A stretch of 64,000 bases of DNA from NCBI GenBank assembly GCA_002029295.1, contig MZGW01000001.1, positions 310,001-374,000 of the forward strand, given 5' to 3'. Below are positions 28,029 through 36,173 of the stretch, in pieces. Under the pieces are notes generated by a model. It worked only from the letters and a program-made list of their open reading frames with translations, searched no databases and had not been told where the DNA came from. The position numbers and the translations under genes were made by a program. This DNA is from Alkalithermobacter paradoxus (GTDB taxonomy: Bacteria > Bacillota > Clostridia > Peptostreptococcales > Peptostreptococcaceae). Positions within the stretch are counted from its first letter, which is position 1, and each line of letters begins with the position of its first letter.

Positions 28029-29030
28029 ATGAAAAAAATAGGTTTGACAACTACGGTTCCAATAGAAGTTTTGATAGCAGCAGGACATAAACCTATAGAT
28101 CTTAACAATATTTTTGTTACTTCTAAGGATTATCTAAAATACATAGATATAGCAGAAAAGGACGGGTTTTCCAAAAGTTTATGTGCCTGGATAAAAGGTA
28201 TATATGGAGTTTGTATTGAAAATGGAATCAAAGAAATAGTAGGAGTGATGGAAGGAGATTGTTCAAATACTAAAGCATTAATAGAGGTTCTAGCTTTAAA
28301 AGGAGTTAAAATATATCCTTTTTCTTTTCCTCATAGTCATAAGATAGAAGATGTAAAGAAAGAAATAGAAAAGTTCATGAATATATTCGGAGTTGAGTAT
28401 GATGAGGTTGAAAAAGTAAGACAAAGGCTTAACAAATCTAGAAATATTGCAAGGAAAATTGATGAATTAACTTATATTGATAATAAAGTTACTGGATTTG
28501 AAAATCATTTATATCAAGTGAGCTTAAGTGACTTTAATGGCGATGTAGAAAAATTTGAATTTGATATTGCAAATGTACTTAATACTGTAAGAGGTAGAAA
28601 AGAAAATCCAAAATCTATAAGGCTTGGCTACATAGGAGTTCCCCCTATGACTGCAGATATATATGATTTTGTAGAGCAGTTTGATGCTAGGTTTGTATAT
28701 AACGAAGTTCAGAGAGAATTTGCTTTTCCAAGGGCTAGTGAAATTGATAATATATTTGAGCAATATTATTATTACACATATCCTTATGATATTAAATTTA
28801 GACTAATAGAGCTTAAAAAGCAAATACAGGAAAGAAAGTTAGATGGAATAGTGCATTACACACAAGCGTTTTGTTATAGAGCTATAGAAGATATAGTATT
28901 AAAGGAAGAATTAAATATACCAATATTAAATATAGAAGGAGATAAAATAAATACTTTAGATGCTAGAACAAAACTTAGAATAGAGGCCTTTCTTGATATG
29001 CTTTCTGATATAAAGGGAGGATTAAGATGA
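28029..29030 (+). CDS. 2-hydroxyacyl-CoA dehydratase/double-cubane-like iron-sulfur protein in a que operon
   Basis: A 333-residue protein of the HgdB/BcrB/double-cubane superfamily (COG1775 type). It shows the two Rossmann-like halves: C52, C62 and C78 (the last in EGDCSN) in the first, and C282 in HYTQAFCYR in the second, followed by ILNIEGDKINTLDARTKLRIEAFLDML, the family's typical ending. Members bind one or two 4Fe-4S-type clusters and perform low-potential reductions or dehydrations after activation by an ATPase. Only one such subunit is present, unlike HgdA/HgdB pairs. It is the first gene behind a preQ1 riboswitch, overlaps its activase gene by 4 bases, and precedes queD-queE-queC. 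Role in queuosine precursor chemistry is inferred from context. Confidence 0.85.
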   Translation: MKKIGLTTTVPIEVLIAAGHKPIDLNNIFVTSKDYLKYIDIAEKDGFSKSLCAWIKGIYGVCIENGIKEIVGVMEGDCSNTKALIEVLALKGVKIYPFSFPHSHKIEDVKKEIEKFMNIFGVEYDEVEKVRQRLNKSRNIARKIDELTYIDNKVTGFENHLYQVSLSDFNGDVEKFEFDIANVLNTVRGRKENPKSIRLGYIGVPPMTADIYDFVEQFDARFVYNEVQREFAFPRASEIDNIFEQYYYYTYPYDIKFRLIELKKQIQERKLDGIVHYTQAFCYRAIEDIVLKEELNIPILNIEGDKINTLDARTKLRIEAFLDMLSDIKGGLR

Positions 29031-29782
29031 GAGTATTAGGAATAGATCTTGGAAGTAGAGAAGTAAAGATTGTTTTAATGGAAGATAAAAAGATAATAAA
29101 CAAGATGAAAATTAGCACTATGTCTTTTTATAGAGATTATTGCAGTTATAATGAGAAGATAGTTGTAGATTTAAATAAACTAGGTTTAGATAAAGTAGAG
29201 GTGGCCGTTTCAACTGGATATGGTAGAAATAATACTGATTTAAGCAAGTTTAAGCTAATAAATGAAGTGAAAGCACATGTTTATGGATCGTTTTATCAAA
29301 CTGATTTAAGTGACTTTATACTTTTAGACATAGGTGGACAAGATGTGAAGGTTGTTAAAGTTGAAAAAGGGATTATAACTGACATAGAACTTAATGAAAA
29401 ATGTGCTGCTTCTTGTGGTAGATATCTTGAAAATATGGCAAATGTACTTGAGGTATCACTTGAAGAAATGTCAATGTATAGCGAAAATCCTACTGAGCTA
29501 AACTCTACTTGTGCTGTATTTTCAGAATCAGAATTGATAGGAAAAATAGCAGAAGGTGTCAGTGTAGAAAGTTTATATGCAGGAGTTAATTATTCATTGT
29601 ATAAAAGATTATCTCCTCTTTTAAGTAAATTTAAGGGAAGAAAATTAGTTATAACTGGCGGTGTTGCTAGTAATGTTGCAATTAAAAAATACTTACAAAA
29701 TGACTATGACGAAATAATATCAGTTGATGATCCACAGTTTAATGGGGCGATAGGATGCTGTTATTATGGAAGTTTAAAATAG
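29027..29782 (+). CDS. HgdC/BcrA-type ATP-dependent activase
   Basis: A 251-residue ASKHA-fold ATPase of the BadF/BadG/BcrA/BcrD family. The N-terminal GIDLGSREVKIV (~5-16) and LLDIGGQDVKVV (~99-110) are the phosphate loops; NEKCAASCGRYLE (C126, C130) and STCAVFSESELIG (C162) hold the cysteines that bind the shared 4Fe-4S cluster in characterised activases, and VITGGVASN (~212) is the adenosine loop. Such proteins couple ATP hydrolysis to electron delivery onto a partner dehydratase or reductase. The 4-base overlap with the upstream gene shows the partner relationship. Compact length (typical ~260). Confidence 0.92.
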   Translation: MRVLGIDLGSREVKIVLMEDKKIINKMKISTMSFYRDYCSYNEKIVVDLNKLGLDKVEVAVSTGYGRNNTDLSKFKLINEVKAHVYGSFYQTDLSDFILLDIGGQDVKVVKVEKGIITDIELNEKCAASCGRYLENMANVLEVSLEEMSMYSENPTELNSTCAVFSESELIGKIAEGVSVESLYAGVNYSLYKRLSPLLSKFKGRKLVITGGVASNVAIKKYLQNDYDEIISVDDPQFNGAIGCCYYGSLK

Positions 29783-29799
29783 ATTGGAGGAGTTAAAAA

Positions 29800-30222
29800 A
29801 TGTATATTTTAAAAGGAGAACATAGTTTTGATAGTGCACATTTTCTAGCAAACTATCAAGGGAAGTGTTCTAATATACACGGACATAGATGGAAAGTAGA
29901 AGTTGAGGTATACTCTGAAAGTTTAATAGAAGGTGGACAATTAGATGGAATGGTAGTTGATTTTGGTGATCTTAAGAAGGATATTAAAGATGTGGTAGAC
30001 TATTTTGATCATGCTCTTATTATTCAAAGTGGAACAATGAGAAAAGAAACATTAGACTCTATTGTTTCAGATGGATTCAAAGTAATAAACGTAGATTTTA
30101 GACCTACTGCAGAAAATTTTTCAAAGCACTTTTTTGATTGTATGAAGGAAAGATCTTACAATGTAAAGAAAGTGACTGTATATGAAACTCCTACTAACAG
30201 TGCAAGTTACGAGGTGAAATGA
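29800..30222 (+). CDS. queD: 6-carboxy-5,6,7,8-tetrahydropterin synthase
   Basis: A 140-residue QueD converting dihydroneopterin triphosphate to 6-carboxytetrahydropterin, first dedicated step to preQ0. Zinc-ligand His residues are H14 (FDSAHFL), H27 and H29 (NIHGHRW); the catalytic Cys is C23 (GKCSN), with VVDFGDLK (~53) and FDHALI (~70) also conserved. TTGGAGGAG precedes the ATG. Located 17 bases after the activase gene and 1 base before queE. Confidence 0.95.
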   Translation: MYILKGEHSFDSAHFLANYQGKCSNIHGHRWKVEVEVYSESLIEGGQLDGMVVDFGDLKKDIKDVVDYFDHALIIQSGTMRKETLDSIVSDGFKVINVDFRPTAENFSKHFFDCMKERSYNVKKVTVYETPTNSASYEVK

Positions 30223-30223
30223 A

Positions 30224-30892
30224 ATGAATTATAAAATTGTAGAAAAGTTTGTAAGTATTAATGGAGAGGGAGATTTATCAGGACAACTTTCGGTATTTAT
30301 AAGATTTGCTATGTGTAATTTAGAATGTAGTTACTGTGATACATTATGGGCAAATGATAAAAATGTAAAATATGAATTGATGAATGGAAAAGATATATAT
30401 GAATATATAAAGTCCACTAAAATAAAAAATATAACTTTAACAGGAGGGGAGCCGCTTATCCAAGAAGGCATTTTAGAGTTAGTTGATTTTATATCGCAAG
30501 ATAGTGAGCTAAATATTGAAATAGAGACAAATGGAAGTGTTGATATTAGTAAGGTTGCTAGTTTAAATAAAAATAATATCAAGTTTACGATGGACTATAA
30601 ACTAGACTCAAGTAATATGAGAAACAAAATGAATATTGATAACTTCAAATATATAAGAAATTGCGATACTGTGAAATTTGTAGTAGGAGATTGTGACGAT
30701 TTAAGTGTCACAAAAAGTATTATAGAAGAATACGGTTTAGTAAATAAATGTAAAGTATATATAAGTCCTGTATTTGGCAAAATTGAACCTAGTGAAATAG
30801 TAGAATTTATGAAGGGAAATAAAATGAACGGTGTTACGCTTCAAATACAACTTCATAAGATTATATGGGAACCTCATAAACGAGGAGTTTAA
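30224..30892 (+). CDS. queE: 7-carboxy-7-deazaguanine synthase (radical SAM)
   Basis: A 222-residue QueE that rearranges 6-carboxytetrahydropterin to 7-carboxy-7-deazaguanine. The radical SAM cluster motif is C31-N-L-E-C35-S-Y-C38, preceded by the substrate-site [18 protein letters not shown] (~11-28), and [11 protein letters not shown] is at ~70. The CxxxCxxC spacing is canonical. It begins one base after queD with GAGGTGAA in the end of queD, so translation is probably coupled; queC follows after 19 bases. Confidence 0.94.
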   Translation: MNYKIVEKFVSINGEGDLSGQLSVFIRFAMCNLECSYCDTLWANDKNVKYELMNGKDIYEYIKSTKIKNITLTGGEPLIQEGILELVDFISQDSELNIEIETNGSVDISKVASLNKNNIKFTMDYKLDSSNMRNKMNIDNFKYIRNCDTVKFVVGDCDDLSVTKSIIEEYGLVNKCKVYISPVFGKIEPSEIVEFMKGNKMNGVTLQIQLHKIIWEPHKRGV

Positions 30893-30911
30893 TAGATTGG
30901 TGGTGGATATT

Positions 30912-31577
30912 ATGAATAACGAAAAGGCTGTAGTGGTATTTAGTGGAGGACAAGATAGTACAACTTGTCTGTTTTGGGCAAAGAAAAAATTTAAAGAAGT
31001 TATTGCTGTATCTTTCGATTATAATCAAAAACATAAGTTAGAGCTTGAATGTGCAAAGAAAATATGCAAAGAATATGGATTTGAACATCACATACTAGAC
31101 TTAAGCTTACTTAATCAATTAGCTCCAAATTCTTTAACTAGAGTTGATATAAAGGTGGATAAAAAACAAGAAGATGATAAACTTCCTAACTCTTTCGTTG
31201 ATGGAAGAAACTTGTTATTTTTATCATTCGTTGCTATATTTGCAAAACAGAGAAATATAAGAAATATTGTAACAGGAGTATCAGAAAGTGACTTTAGTGG
31301 TTACCCAGATTGTAGAGATGTATTTATTAAGTCAACTAATGTAACTTTAAACTTAGCTATGGATTATCAATTTGAAATATATACGCCTTTAATGTGGATA
31401 AATAAGGCACAAACGTGGAAAATGGCTTATGATTTGGGAGTTTTAGATATAATAAAAAATGAAACATTAACTTGTTACAATGGAATTAAAGGTGAAGGAT
31501 GTAATGATTGCCCTGCGTGTAAATTAAGATCAAGGGGATATCTTGAGTTTGAGAATTTATATCTAAATAAAAATTAA
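30912..31577 (+). CDS. queC: 7-cyano-7-deazaguanine (preQ0) synthase
   Basis: A 221-residue ATP-dependent QueC that turns 7-carboxy-7-deazaguanine plus ammonia into preQ0. The PP-loop [16 protein letters not shown] starts at ~7, [10 protein letters not shown] at ~97, and the C-terminal zinc site is the Cys set in [21 protein letters not shown] (partly shown; four Cys, ~183-201). The start is ATG 30912 after TTGGTGG; an in-frame extension of 27 codons upstream lies inside queE and is rejected. It is the last clear member of the que operon. Confidence 0.95.
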   Translation: MNNEKAVVVFSGGQDSTTCLFWAKKKFKEVIAVSFDYNQKHKLELECAKKICKEYGFEHHILDLSLLNQLAPNSLTRVDIKVDKKQEDDKLPNSFVDGRNLLFLSFVAIFAKQRNIRNIVTGVSESDFSGYPDCRDVFIKSTNVTLNLAMDYQFEIYTPLMWINKAQTWKMAYDLGVLDIIKNETLTCYNGIKGEGCNDCPACKLRSRGYLEFENLYLNKN

Positions 31578-31662
31578 TTATCAAAGTCCTCCTTTATAAT
31601 TAGTTATTTAATGCATATAAAGTTAAATAATACTAATAATATTGAAAAAAGGAGGAATGTAT

Positions 31663-31893
31663 ATGGAATATAAAAGTAAAATAACTAAAGTGAAAAAGAA
31701 CTCAGATGGTGATATCACAGATGTAATGCTAGAAAATGGAAATGTATATTCTATAGAAGAAGCTATATCTATGGCTAAGAATGAATTGATTGAAGGTGTA
31801 AATGTTGGGCAAGCTAAAAATGGAAGAGAATTTCTAAGAAGCAATCCAAATGGAGATAAAAGTGACAATTTAGATAATCTACCTATGTTTTAA
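31663..31893 (+). CDS. DUF3892 family protein
   Basis: A 76-residue protein of the DUF3892 family, common in clostridia, with the usual KITKVKKNSDGDITDVML start, VYSIEEAISMAKN (~29-41), IEGVNVGQAKNGREFLRSNP (~46-65) and DNLDNLPMF end. Function unknown; probably a small cytoplasmic beta-rich protein. The start is ATG 31663, 7 bases after GGAGG; an earlier ATG at 31657 is too close to that site. It stands alone, 85 bases after queC, and ends at a perfect palindromic terminator. Confidence 0.88.
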   Translation: MEYKSKITKVKKNSDGDITDVMLENGNVYSIEEAISMAKNELIEGVNVGQAKNGREFLRSNPNGDKSDNLDNLPMF

Positions 31894-31901
31894 ATTGTGA
31901 T

Positions 31902-31937
31902 AAAATAGTTTTAGGCATATGCCTAAAACTATTTTGT
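31902..31937. terminator. 34-bp perfect palindrome between DUF3892 and SDR genes
   Basis: AAAATAGTTTTAGGCAT and its exact complement form a loopless 34-bp inverted repeat (31902-31935). The 3' arm ends CTATTTTG, giving partial U-tract character. It probably terminates the DUF3892 transcript; the SDR ribosome binding site follows 8 bases later. Confidence 0.7.
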
Positions 31938-31954
31938 CGTTAAGGAGGATTTTG

Positions 31955-32611
31955 ATGAAGAAGATTTTGATAACAGGTGGAGGAACAGGCTTAGGAGCCG
32001 ATTTAGCAAAAGTTTATTCTCAAGAACGAAACCATATTATATTAGTTGGAAGAACAAAAGATACTCTAGAAAAGACGCAAGAGGAGATAACTAAAGGTGG
32101 AGCAACTTGTGAGTACATAATCTGTGATATTAGTAATCAAATTTCAGTTGATAATTTAGTCAAAACAATTAAAGAGAAGCATTTATATATAGATTATCTA
32201 ATTAATAACGCAGGAGTAGGTTATTTTGGGCAATTAAATGATATTACAATAGATCAGATTAACTCAATGATAGATATAAATGTAAAGGGAACGATAATGA
32301 TTACTCAAGGATTATTGCCATACATAAAAGAAAGAATATTAAATATAATATCAACAGCAGGAATGAAAGGAAAAGTAAATGAATCTGTATATGTAGCGAG
32401 TAAATTTGCTATAAGAGGATTTACGGAGAGCTTGCAAAAAGAATTTGAAGATAGTAAATTAAACATTACAGCAGTATATATGGGGGGGATGAATACTCCG
32501 TTTTGGGAAAACAGTACTCATATAAAAGACAAATCAAGATTAAAATCTTCATATGATGTGGCTAAAGAAATAAAAAGGCAAGATGATGGTAGATTAGAGA
32601 TAATTATATAG
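31955..32611 (+). CDS. Short-chain dehydrogenase/reductase
   Basis: A 218-residue classical SDR with a NAD(P)-binding TGGGTGLG (7-14), NNAGVG (~82-87), the catalytic Ser in ISTAG (~131) and Tyr-x3-Lys in YVASKFA (~146-150). VGRTKD (~36) suggests NADP preference because of the Arg after the second strand. Substrate cannot be told. The start is ATG 31955 after AAGGAGG. Slightly shorter than typical SDRs (~240-250), mainly at the C-terminus. Confidence 0.88.
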   Translation: MKKILITGGGTGLGADLAKVYSQERNHIILVGRTKDTLEKTQEEITKGGATCEYIICDISNQISVDNLVKTIKEKHLYIDYLINNAGVGYFGQLNDITIDQINSMIDINVKGTIMITQGLLPYIKERILNIISTAGMKGKVNESVYVASKFAIRGFTESLQKEFEDSKLNITAVYMGGMNTPFWENSTHIKDKSRLKSSYDVAKEIKRQDDGRLEIII

Positions 32612-32679
32612 AAGGATAAAACTTTTCTTTATGTGAAAAACTATATCTAACTAAAACTTACAAGTGATGGTGATTAGAT

Positions 32680-33573
32680 ATGGATAAAATTTTTCTCAAA
32701 GACATAAAAGAAAATGAAGTGTTTAGTTCAAGTTTTATGGTTATGAAAATAGTATACCAAGACGATCAAAGTATTACTGCATTTATAGGAGATAAAAGTG
32801 GAGAAATAAAAAGTATAATCCCTAAAACTGACACATTAGAAGTAGGGGATGTAATCTATATAGAAGGAATTAAGGATACAGTATTAAAGGTTGAGAAATT
32901 TAACAAGATAAAAGAGTTTAAGATGGAAGATTACCTTCCAACCGTAAATAGACCAATTGAAGATATAATGGATGAAATAAGAGCAATATCTCAAAGTGAG
33001 TTTAAGAGTGAAGAATGTAAAACTTTAGATGAATACTTTTTTAAAGATGAAAGCTTCTTAAAAAAATTCAAAAGTGGAATTGGAGGATTAAGACAGCACC
33101 ATAATTATATAGGCGGACTTGCAGAACATACCCTGAATGTTATGTATCTAGCAAAGACTTTTGCATATAGATATGATATAAGATACAAAGAAATAGCAAT
33201 TCTTGGAGCAAAATTACACGACATAGGTAAAATTGAAGAGTATAGCACTAATGGTCCTTTTTCTACAACTATGATAGGCGATATACAAGGTCATATAGTA
33301 ACAGGTACTCTTATGCTAGAGGAAGCATTTAAAAGCAGAAAAGACTTTTATAGTGAAGAATTTAAAATGAGAATAAAGGGATGTATAATTCAACATCATG
33401 GAAAAGTGGAGTACGGATCTCCAAAAGGAGCTAACACGGAAGAAGCATTTGTAGTTCATTATGCAGATTATGTAGATGCTAACTTGAATAAGATAGAACA
33501 AATAAGAAGTATTACAGAAGTTGGAACTTGGTCTGAGTACGATAGAAGGATAGGAACAAAATTATACATGTAA
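32680..33573 (+). CDS. yhaM: YhaM-like 3'-5' exoribonuclease (OB fold plus HD domain)
   Basis: A 297-residue protein with an N-terminal OB-fold nucleic-acid-binding domain (~1-90) and an HD metal-dependent phosphohydrolase domain (~130-297). HD ligands are visible as GGLAEHTLNV (~146), LHDIGKI (~179) and IIQHHGK (~235). This architecture and length match YhaM of B. subtilis, which trims RNA 3' ends. The ATG is preceded by a weak GTGATGG. It ends in a good hairpin terminator. Confidence 0.88.
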   Translation: MDKIFLKDIKENEVFSSSFMVMKIVYQDDQSITAFIGDKSGEIKSIIPKTDTLEVGDVIYIEGIKDTVLKVEKFNKIKEFKMEDYLPTVNRPIEDIMDEIRAISQSEFKSEECKTLDEYFFKDESFLKKFKSGIGGLRQHHNYIGGLAEHTLNVMYLAKTFAYRYDIRYKEIAILGAKLHDIGKIEEYSTNGPFSTTMIGDIQGHIVTGTLMLEEAFKSRKDFYSEEFKMRIKGCIIQHHGKVEYGSPKGANTEEAFVVHYADYVDANLNKIEQIRSITEVGTWSEYDRRIGTKLYM

Positions 33574-33580
33574 TAAAACT

Positions 33581-33612
33581 AAAAGACTTCACCAAGCTGA
33601 AGTCTTTTGATT
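33581..33612 (+). terminator. Terminator after yhaM
   Basis: AAAAGACTTCA (33581-33591) pairs with TGAAGTCTTTT (33598-33608) across a CCAAGC loop; the T-rich 3' arm acts as U tract. Confidence 0.8.
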
Positions 33613-33648
33613 TCCTAGGAAATAATATTCAGAAAATTTAAACTTAAA

Positions 33649-33677
33649 TTGACAAAACTATACCGTTAGGAGATAAT
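33649..33677 (+). promoter_or_regulatory. Promoter of the YibE/F gene
   Basis: A perfect TTGACA (33649-33654), 17-base spacer and GATAAT (33672-33677). Transcription start ~33684 precedes the AGGAGG of the gene by about 20 bases. Confidence 0.65.
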
Positions 33678-33718
33678 ATGATACTGTGATGAGATTTAGT
33701 TTAGGAGGAAAAGCTGTT

Positions 33719-34801
33719 ATGCTAAAAAAAATAATAGTATTAATACTTATGTTGGTTTTAAATAATACTGCTACATACGGATATGAAGAAATTGAAAATT
33801 TTACAGAAAGAGCAATCGTAGTAGAAGTTAGTAATGAGAATGAAAAAATTTACGACAACTTTATAACGGTTCAGAATGTAAGATTAAAAATATTGAGCGG
33901 AAAATATAAAGGACAGTATTTTGATGTTAAAAATAATCTTACTGGAAACCCAGCTTACGACATAGAAGTTGATGAAGGGGATAAAGTTATAATAGGAGTA
34001 AATGAGAAAAAAGATGGAAGTTTAGATATATATATAACTGAGTATACAAGAGATACATATATATATTACCTAATAATATTATTTTCTGCTTTATTGATTA
34101 TAATAGGGAAATATAAGGGGTTAAAAACAATAGTAACTCTTATAATAACCATAATTTCTATATACAAAATATTACTTCCATTAATGCTTAAGGGTTATAA
34201 CCCTATTTTTATAACTATAATTACATCTTTTGTTATAGTTATAACCACCATTACAATTATTACAGGACTATCTAAAAAAAGTGCTTCTGCAATTCTAGGA
34301 ACATTGCTAGGAGTAATAATAGCTGGTACTATAGCATATTTAGTTGGTACTAAAATAAAGTTAACAGGACTGTCAAGTGAAGAAATTTCTATGCTAGCAT
34401 ATGTTGGAGTAGAATTTGACTTTAGAGGATTGTTGTTTTCTGGGATATTACTTGGAGCGTTAGGGGCTACTATGGATGTCAGTATGTCTATAGCATCATC
34501 TATAGAGGAGATACATAATGTAAATCAAAGATTAAAGAAAAGAGAGTTATTTTTATGTGGTATGAATGTTGGAAAAGATATAATGGGTACAATGTCAAAT
34601 ACACTTATATTAGCGTATACGGGAAGTTCGATTCCTCTGCTAATATTATTTATGGCATATGATACACCTTTTATTAAAATCCTAAATCTAGATATTGTGG
34701 CAACAGAAATTGTAAGAGCATTATCTGGAAGCATAGGTCTGATACTAGCAGCTCCTATAACTGCTCTTGCATCTGCATTACTTGCTAAGAAAAGTAAATA
34801 A
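33719..34801 (+). CDS. YibE/F family membrane protein
   Basis: A 360-residue membrane protein of the YibE/F family, of unknown function. It has a signal-peptide-like N-terminus (1-22), an extracytoplasmic beta-rich domain (~23-115) resembling the usual YibE N-terminal domain, then about seven or eight transmembrane helices with the family's GVEFDFRGLLFSGILLGALGA (~238-258, in part) and GATMDVSMSIASSIEEI (~257-273). The start is ATG 33719, 10 bases after AGGAGG. It is monocistronic, with its own promoter and terminator, directly upstream of the flagellar operon. Confidence 0.87.
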   Translation: MLKKIIVLILMLVLNNTATYGYEEIENFTERAIVVEVSNENEKIYDNFITVQNVRLKILSGKYKGQYFDVKNNLTGNPAYDIEVDEGDKVIIGVNEKKDGSLDIYITEYTRDTYIYYLIILFSALLIIIGKYKGLKTIVTLIITIISIYKILLPLMLKGYNPIFITIITSFVIVITTITIITGLSKKSASAILGTLLGVIIAGTIAYLVGTKIKLTGLSSEEISMLAYVGVEFDFRGLLFSGILLGALGATMDVSMSIASSIEEIHNVNQRLKKRELFLCGMNVGKDIMGTMSNTLILAYTGSSIPLLILFMAYDTPFIKILNLDIVATEIVRALSGSIGLILAAPITALASALLAKKSK

Positions 34802-34833
34802 ACCACAAAACTTCCTAGTAGGAAATAATAACT

Positions 34834-34860
34834 AAAAAGTCTCTTCGGAGACTTTTTTAT
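34834..34860 (+). terminator. UUCG-loop terminator before the flagellar operon
   Basis: AAAAAGTCTC (34834-34843), loop TTCG, GAGACTTTTT (34848-34857), then more T. A textbook intrinsic terminator with a stable UUCG tetraloop. Confidence 0.93.
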
Positions 34861-34914
34861 TTACGAAATCTTAACAAAATTCGAAAAAAAATATAGTACT
34901 ATAGACAGAAAATC

Positions 34915-34953
34915 TTGTAATAAATTGTAATATTATATATATTGTGATAAAAT
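34915..34953 (+). promoter_or_regulatory. Candidate sigma-A promoter(s) of the fla/che operon
   Basis: Two overlapping matches exist: TTGTAA (34915-34920)-17-TATATT (34938-34943), and TTGTAA (34925-34930)-17-TAAAAT (34948-34953). Either would start transcription about 40-50 bases before flgB. No sigma-28-type promoter (TAAA...CCGATAT) was seen here. Confidence 0.5.
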
Positions 34954-34967
34954 AATTAATAAAAACA

Positions 34968-34975
34968 TTGTCGAA
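34968..34975. promoter_or_regulatory. Possible Spo0A box in the flgB leader
   Basis: TTGTCGAA matches the core of the Spo0A-binding 0A box (TTTGTCGAA type) and lies between the likely promoter and the flgB ribosome binding site. An 8-base match can occur by chance. Confidence 0.25.
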
Positions 34976-34994
34976 TAAAAAAGGAGAAGTATAT

Positions 34995-35390
34995 ATGAAT
35001 ATAAATAAAAACATAAATATACTAGCTAATGCTCTAGGAGCATATTCAACCAGACAACAGTTACTATCTAACAACATAGCAAACGCTAATACACCAAATT
35101 ATAAAAGAAAAGACATTAAGTTTGAGGAAATACTTAAAAATTCGACAAAAAATAGTAATGTAGCTGGATATGTAACTGATAAAAATCATATACAAATAAA
35201 TAATTTTAAAAATAATATTAAAATTCACACAGATAAAACGACAAGAACAAGACTTGATGGTAACAATGTAGATATAGATGTGGAAATGGCAGAGTTATCA
35301 AAAAATAGCATAAACTACAACACTATAACTCAACAAATTAATAGCAGTTTTAGAAGACTAAGATATGCGATAACTGAAGGGAGAAGGTAA
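34995..35390 (+). CDS. flgB: Flagellar basal-body rod protein FlgB
   Basis: A 131-residue FlgB, a proximal rod subunit. It has the N-terminal rod motif LANALGAYSTRQQLLSNNIAN (in part: SNNIANANTPNYKRKD, ~30-45) and a C-terminal helix with VDIDVEMAELSKNSINYNTITQ (~90-111, in part). The start is ATG 34995 after AAAGGAG; an in-frame TTG nine codons earlier covers that site. First gene of the ~29-kb fla/che operon; flgC follows in 2 bases. Confidence 0.94.
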   Translation: MNINKNINILANALGAYSTRQQLLSNNIANANTPNYKRKDIKFEEILKNSTKNSNVAGYVTDKNHIQINNFKNNIKIHTDKTTRTRLDGNNVDIDVEMAELSKNSINYNTITQQINSSFRRLRYAITEGRR

Positions 35391-35392
35391 AA

Positions 35393-35830
35393 ATGTCTTT
35401 ATTTAGATCAATAAATATAAGTGCTTCTGGACTTACAGCTGAGAGATTTAGAATGGACATACTGTCTAAAAATATAGCAAATGTAAATACAACCAAAACA
35501 GTAAACGGAACCCCTTATAGAAGACAAGTAGTTGTTTTTAAGGAAGCTGAGAACAATTCATTTAAAAGTTATTTGAGCAAAGCTACGAATTCAAATAAGA
35601 GTAGTGGGGTAGAAGTTGCTTACGTAAAAGATGATAATAGTCCATACAAAAGGGTATATGATCCAGGTCATCCAGATGCAGATAAGGAAGGGTATGTTTT
35701 AATGCCTAATATAGATATTGTGACAGAAATGGTAAATATGATATCTGCTACAAGAGGGTATGAAGCTAATATAACAGCCCTAAATTCAACAAAGAGCATG
35801 ATGCTCAAAGCCTTAGAAATAGGAAAATAA
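35393..35830 (+). CDS. flgC: Flagellar basal-body rod protein FlgC
   Basis: A 145-residue proximal rod protein. The N-terminus SINISASGLTAERFRMDILSKNIANVNTTKT (rod signature around 5-35, in part LSKNIANVNT) and the C-terminus VNMISATRGYEANITALNSTKSM (~112-134, in part) are diagnostic; the YDPGHPDADKEGYV (~83) segment is typical of FlgC. Its ATG follows GGAGAAGG. Between flgB and fliE, as in B. subtilis. Confidence 0.95.
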   Translation: MSLFRSINISASGLTAERFRMDILSKNIANVNTTKTVNGTPYRRQVVVFKEAENNSFKSYLSKATNSNKSSGVEVAYVKDDNSPYKRVYDPGHPDADKEGYVLMPNIDIVTEMVNMISATRGYEANITALNSTKSMMLKALEIGK

Positions 35831-35845
35831 AGGAGCGATTAGATT

Positions 35846-36145
35846 ATGAATGTAAATAGTGTAAATAAAACTATATTTAAAATCGGAAACTTTACTGATA
35901 AACTTAATACACATGATGAAAAAAATATTTCTTTTAAAGATTTTCTTAAAAATTCTATGTATTCAGTGAGTAATATGGAGAAAAAGGTTGATGATCTAAA
36001 TGAAAAGTTTATATTAGGTGAAATTGATAATATTCATGATCTAATGATAGCAACTCAAAAAGCAGATATAGCTATACAGACTTTTACTGAAGTTAAAAAC
36101 AAAGTAATAGAGGCATATAAAGAGATTATGAGAATGCAAATATAA
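35846..36145 (+). CDS. fliE: Flagellar hook-basal body protein FliE
   Basis: A 99-residue FliE, the adaptor joining the MS ring to the rod. The C-terminal half has the family pattern IDNIHDLMIATQKADIAIQT (~58-77) followed by FTEVKNKVIEAYKEIMRMQI. Length is normal (~100). Preceded by AAAGGAGCG. It follows flgC by 15 bases and precedes fliF by 28. Confidence 0.93.
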   Translation: MNVNSVNKTIFKIGNFTDKLNTHDEKNISFKDFLKNSMYSVSNMEKKVDDLNEKFILGEIDNIHDLMIATQKADIAIQTFTEVKNKVIEAYKEIMRMQI

Positions 36146-36173
36146 ACATGCCTAACCGAAAAGAGGTGTATAA

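Noticed and set aside
30831-30911. N-terminal extension of QueC
   Set aside because: It lies within queE in another frame; ATG 30912 has a ribosome binding site and puts the PP-loop at the expected distance from the N-terminus.
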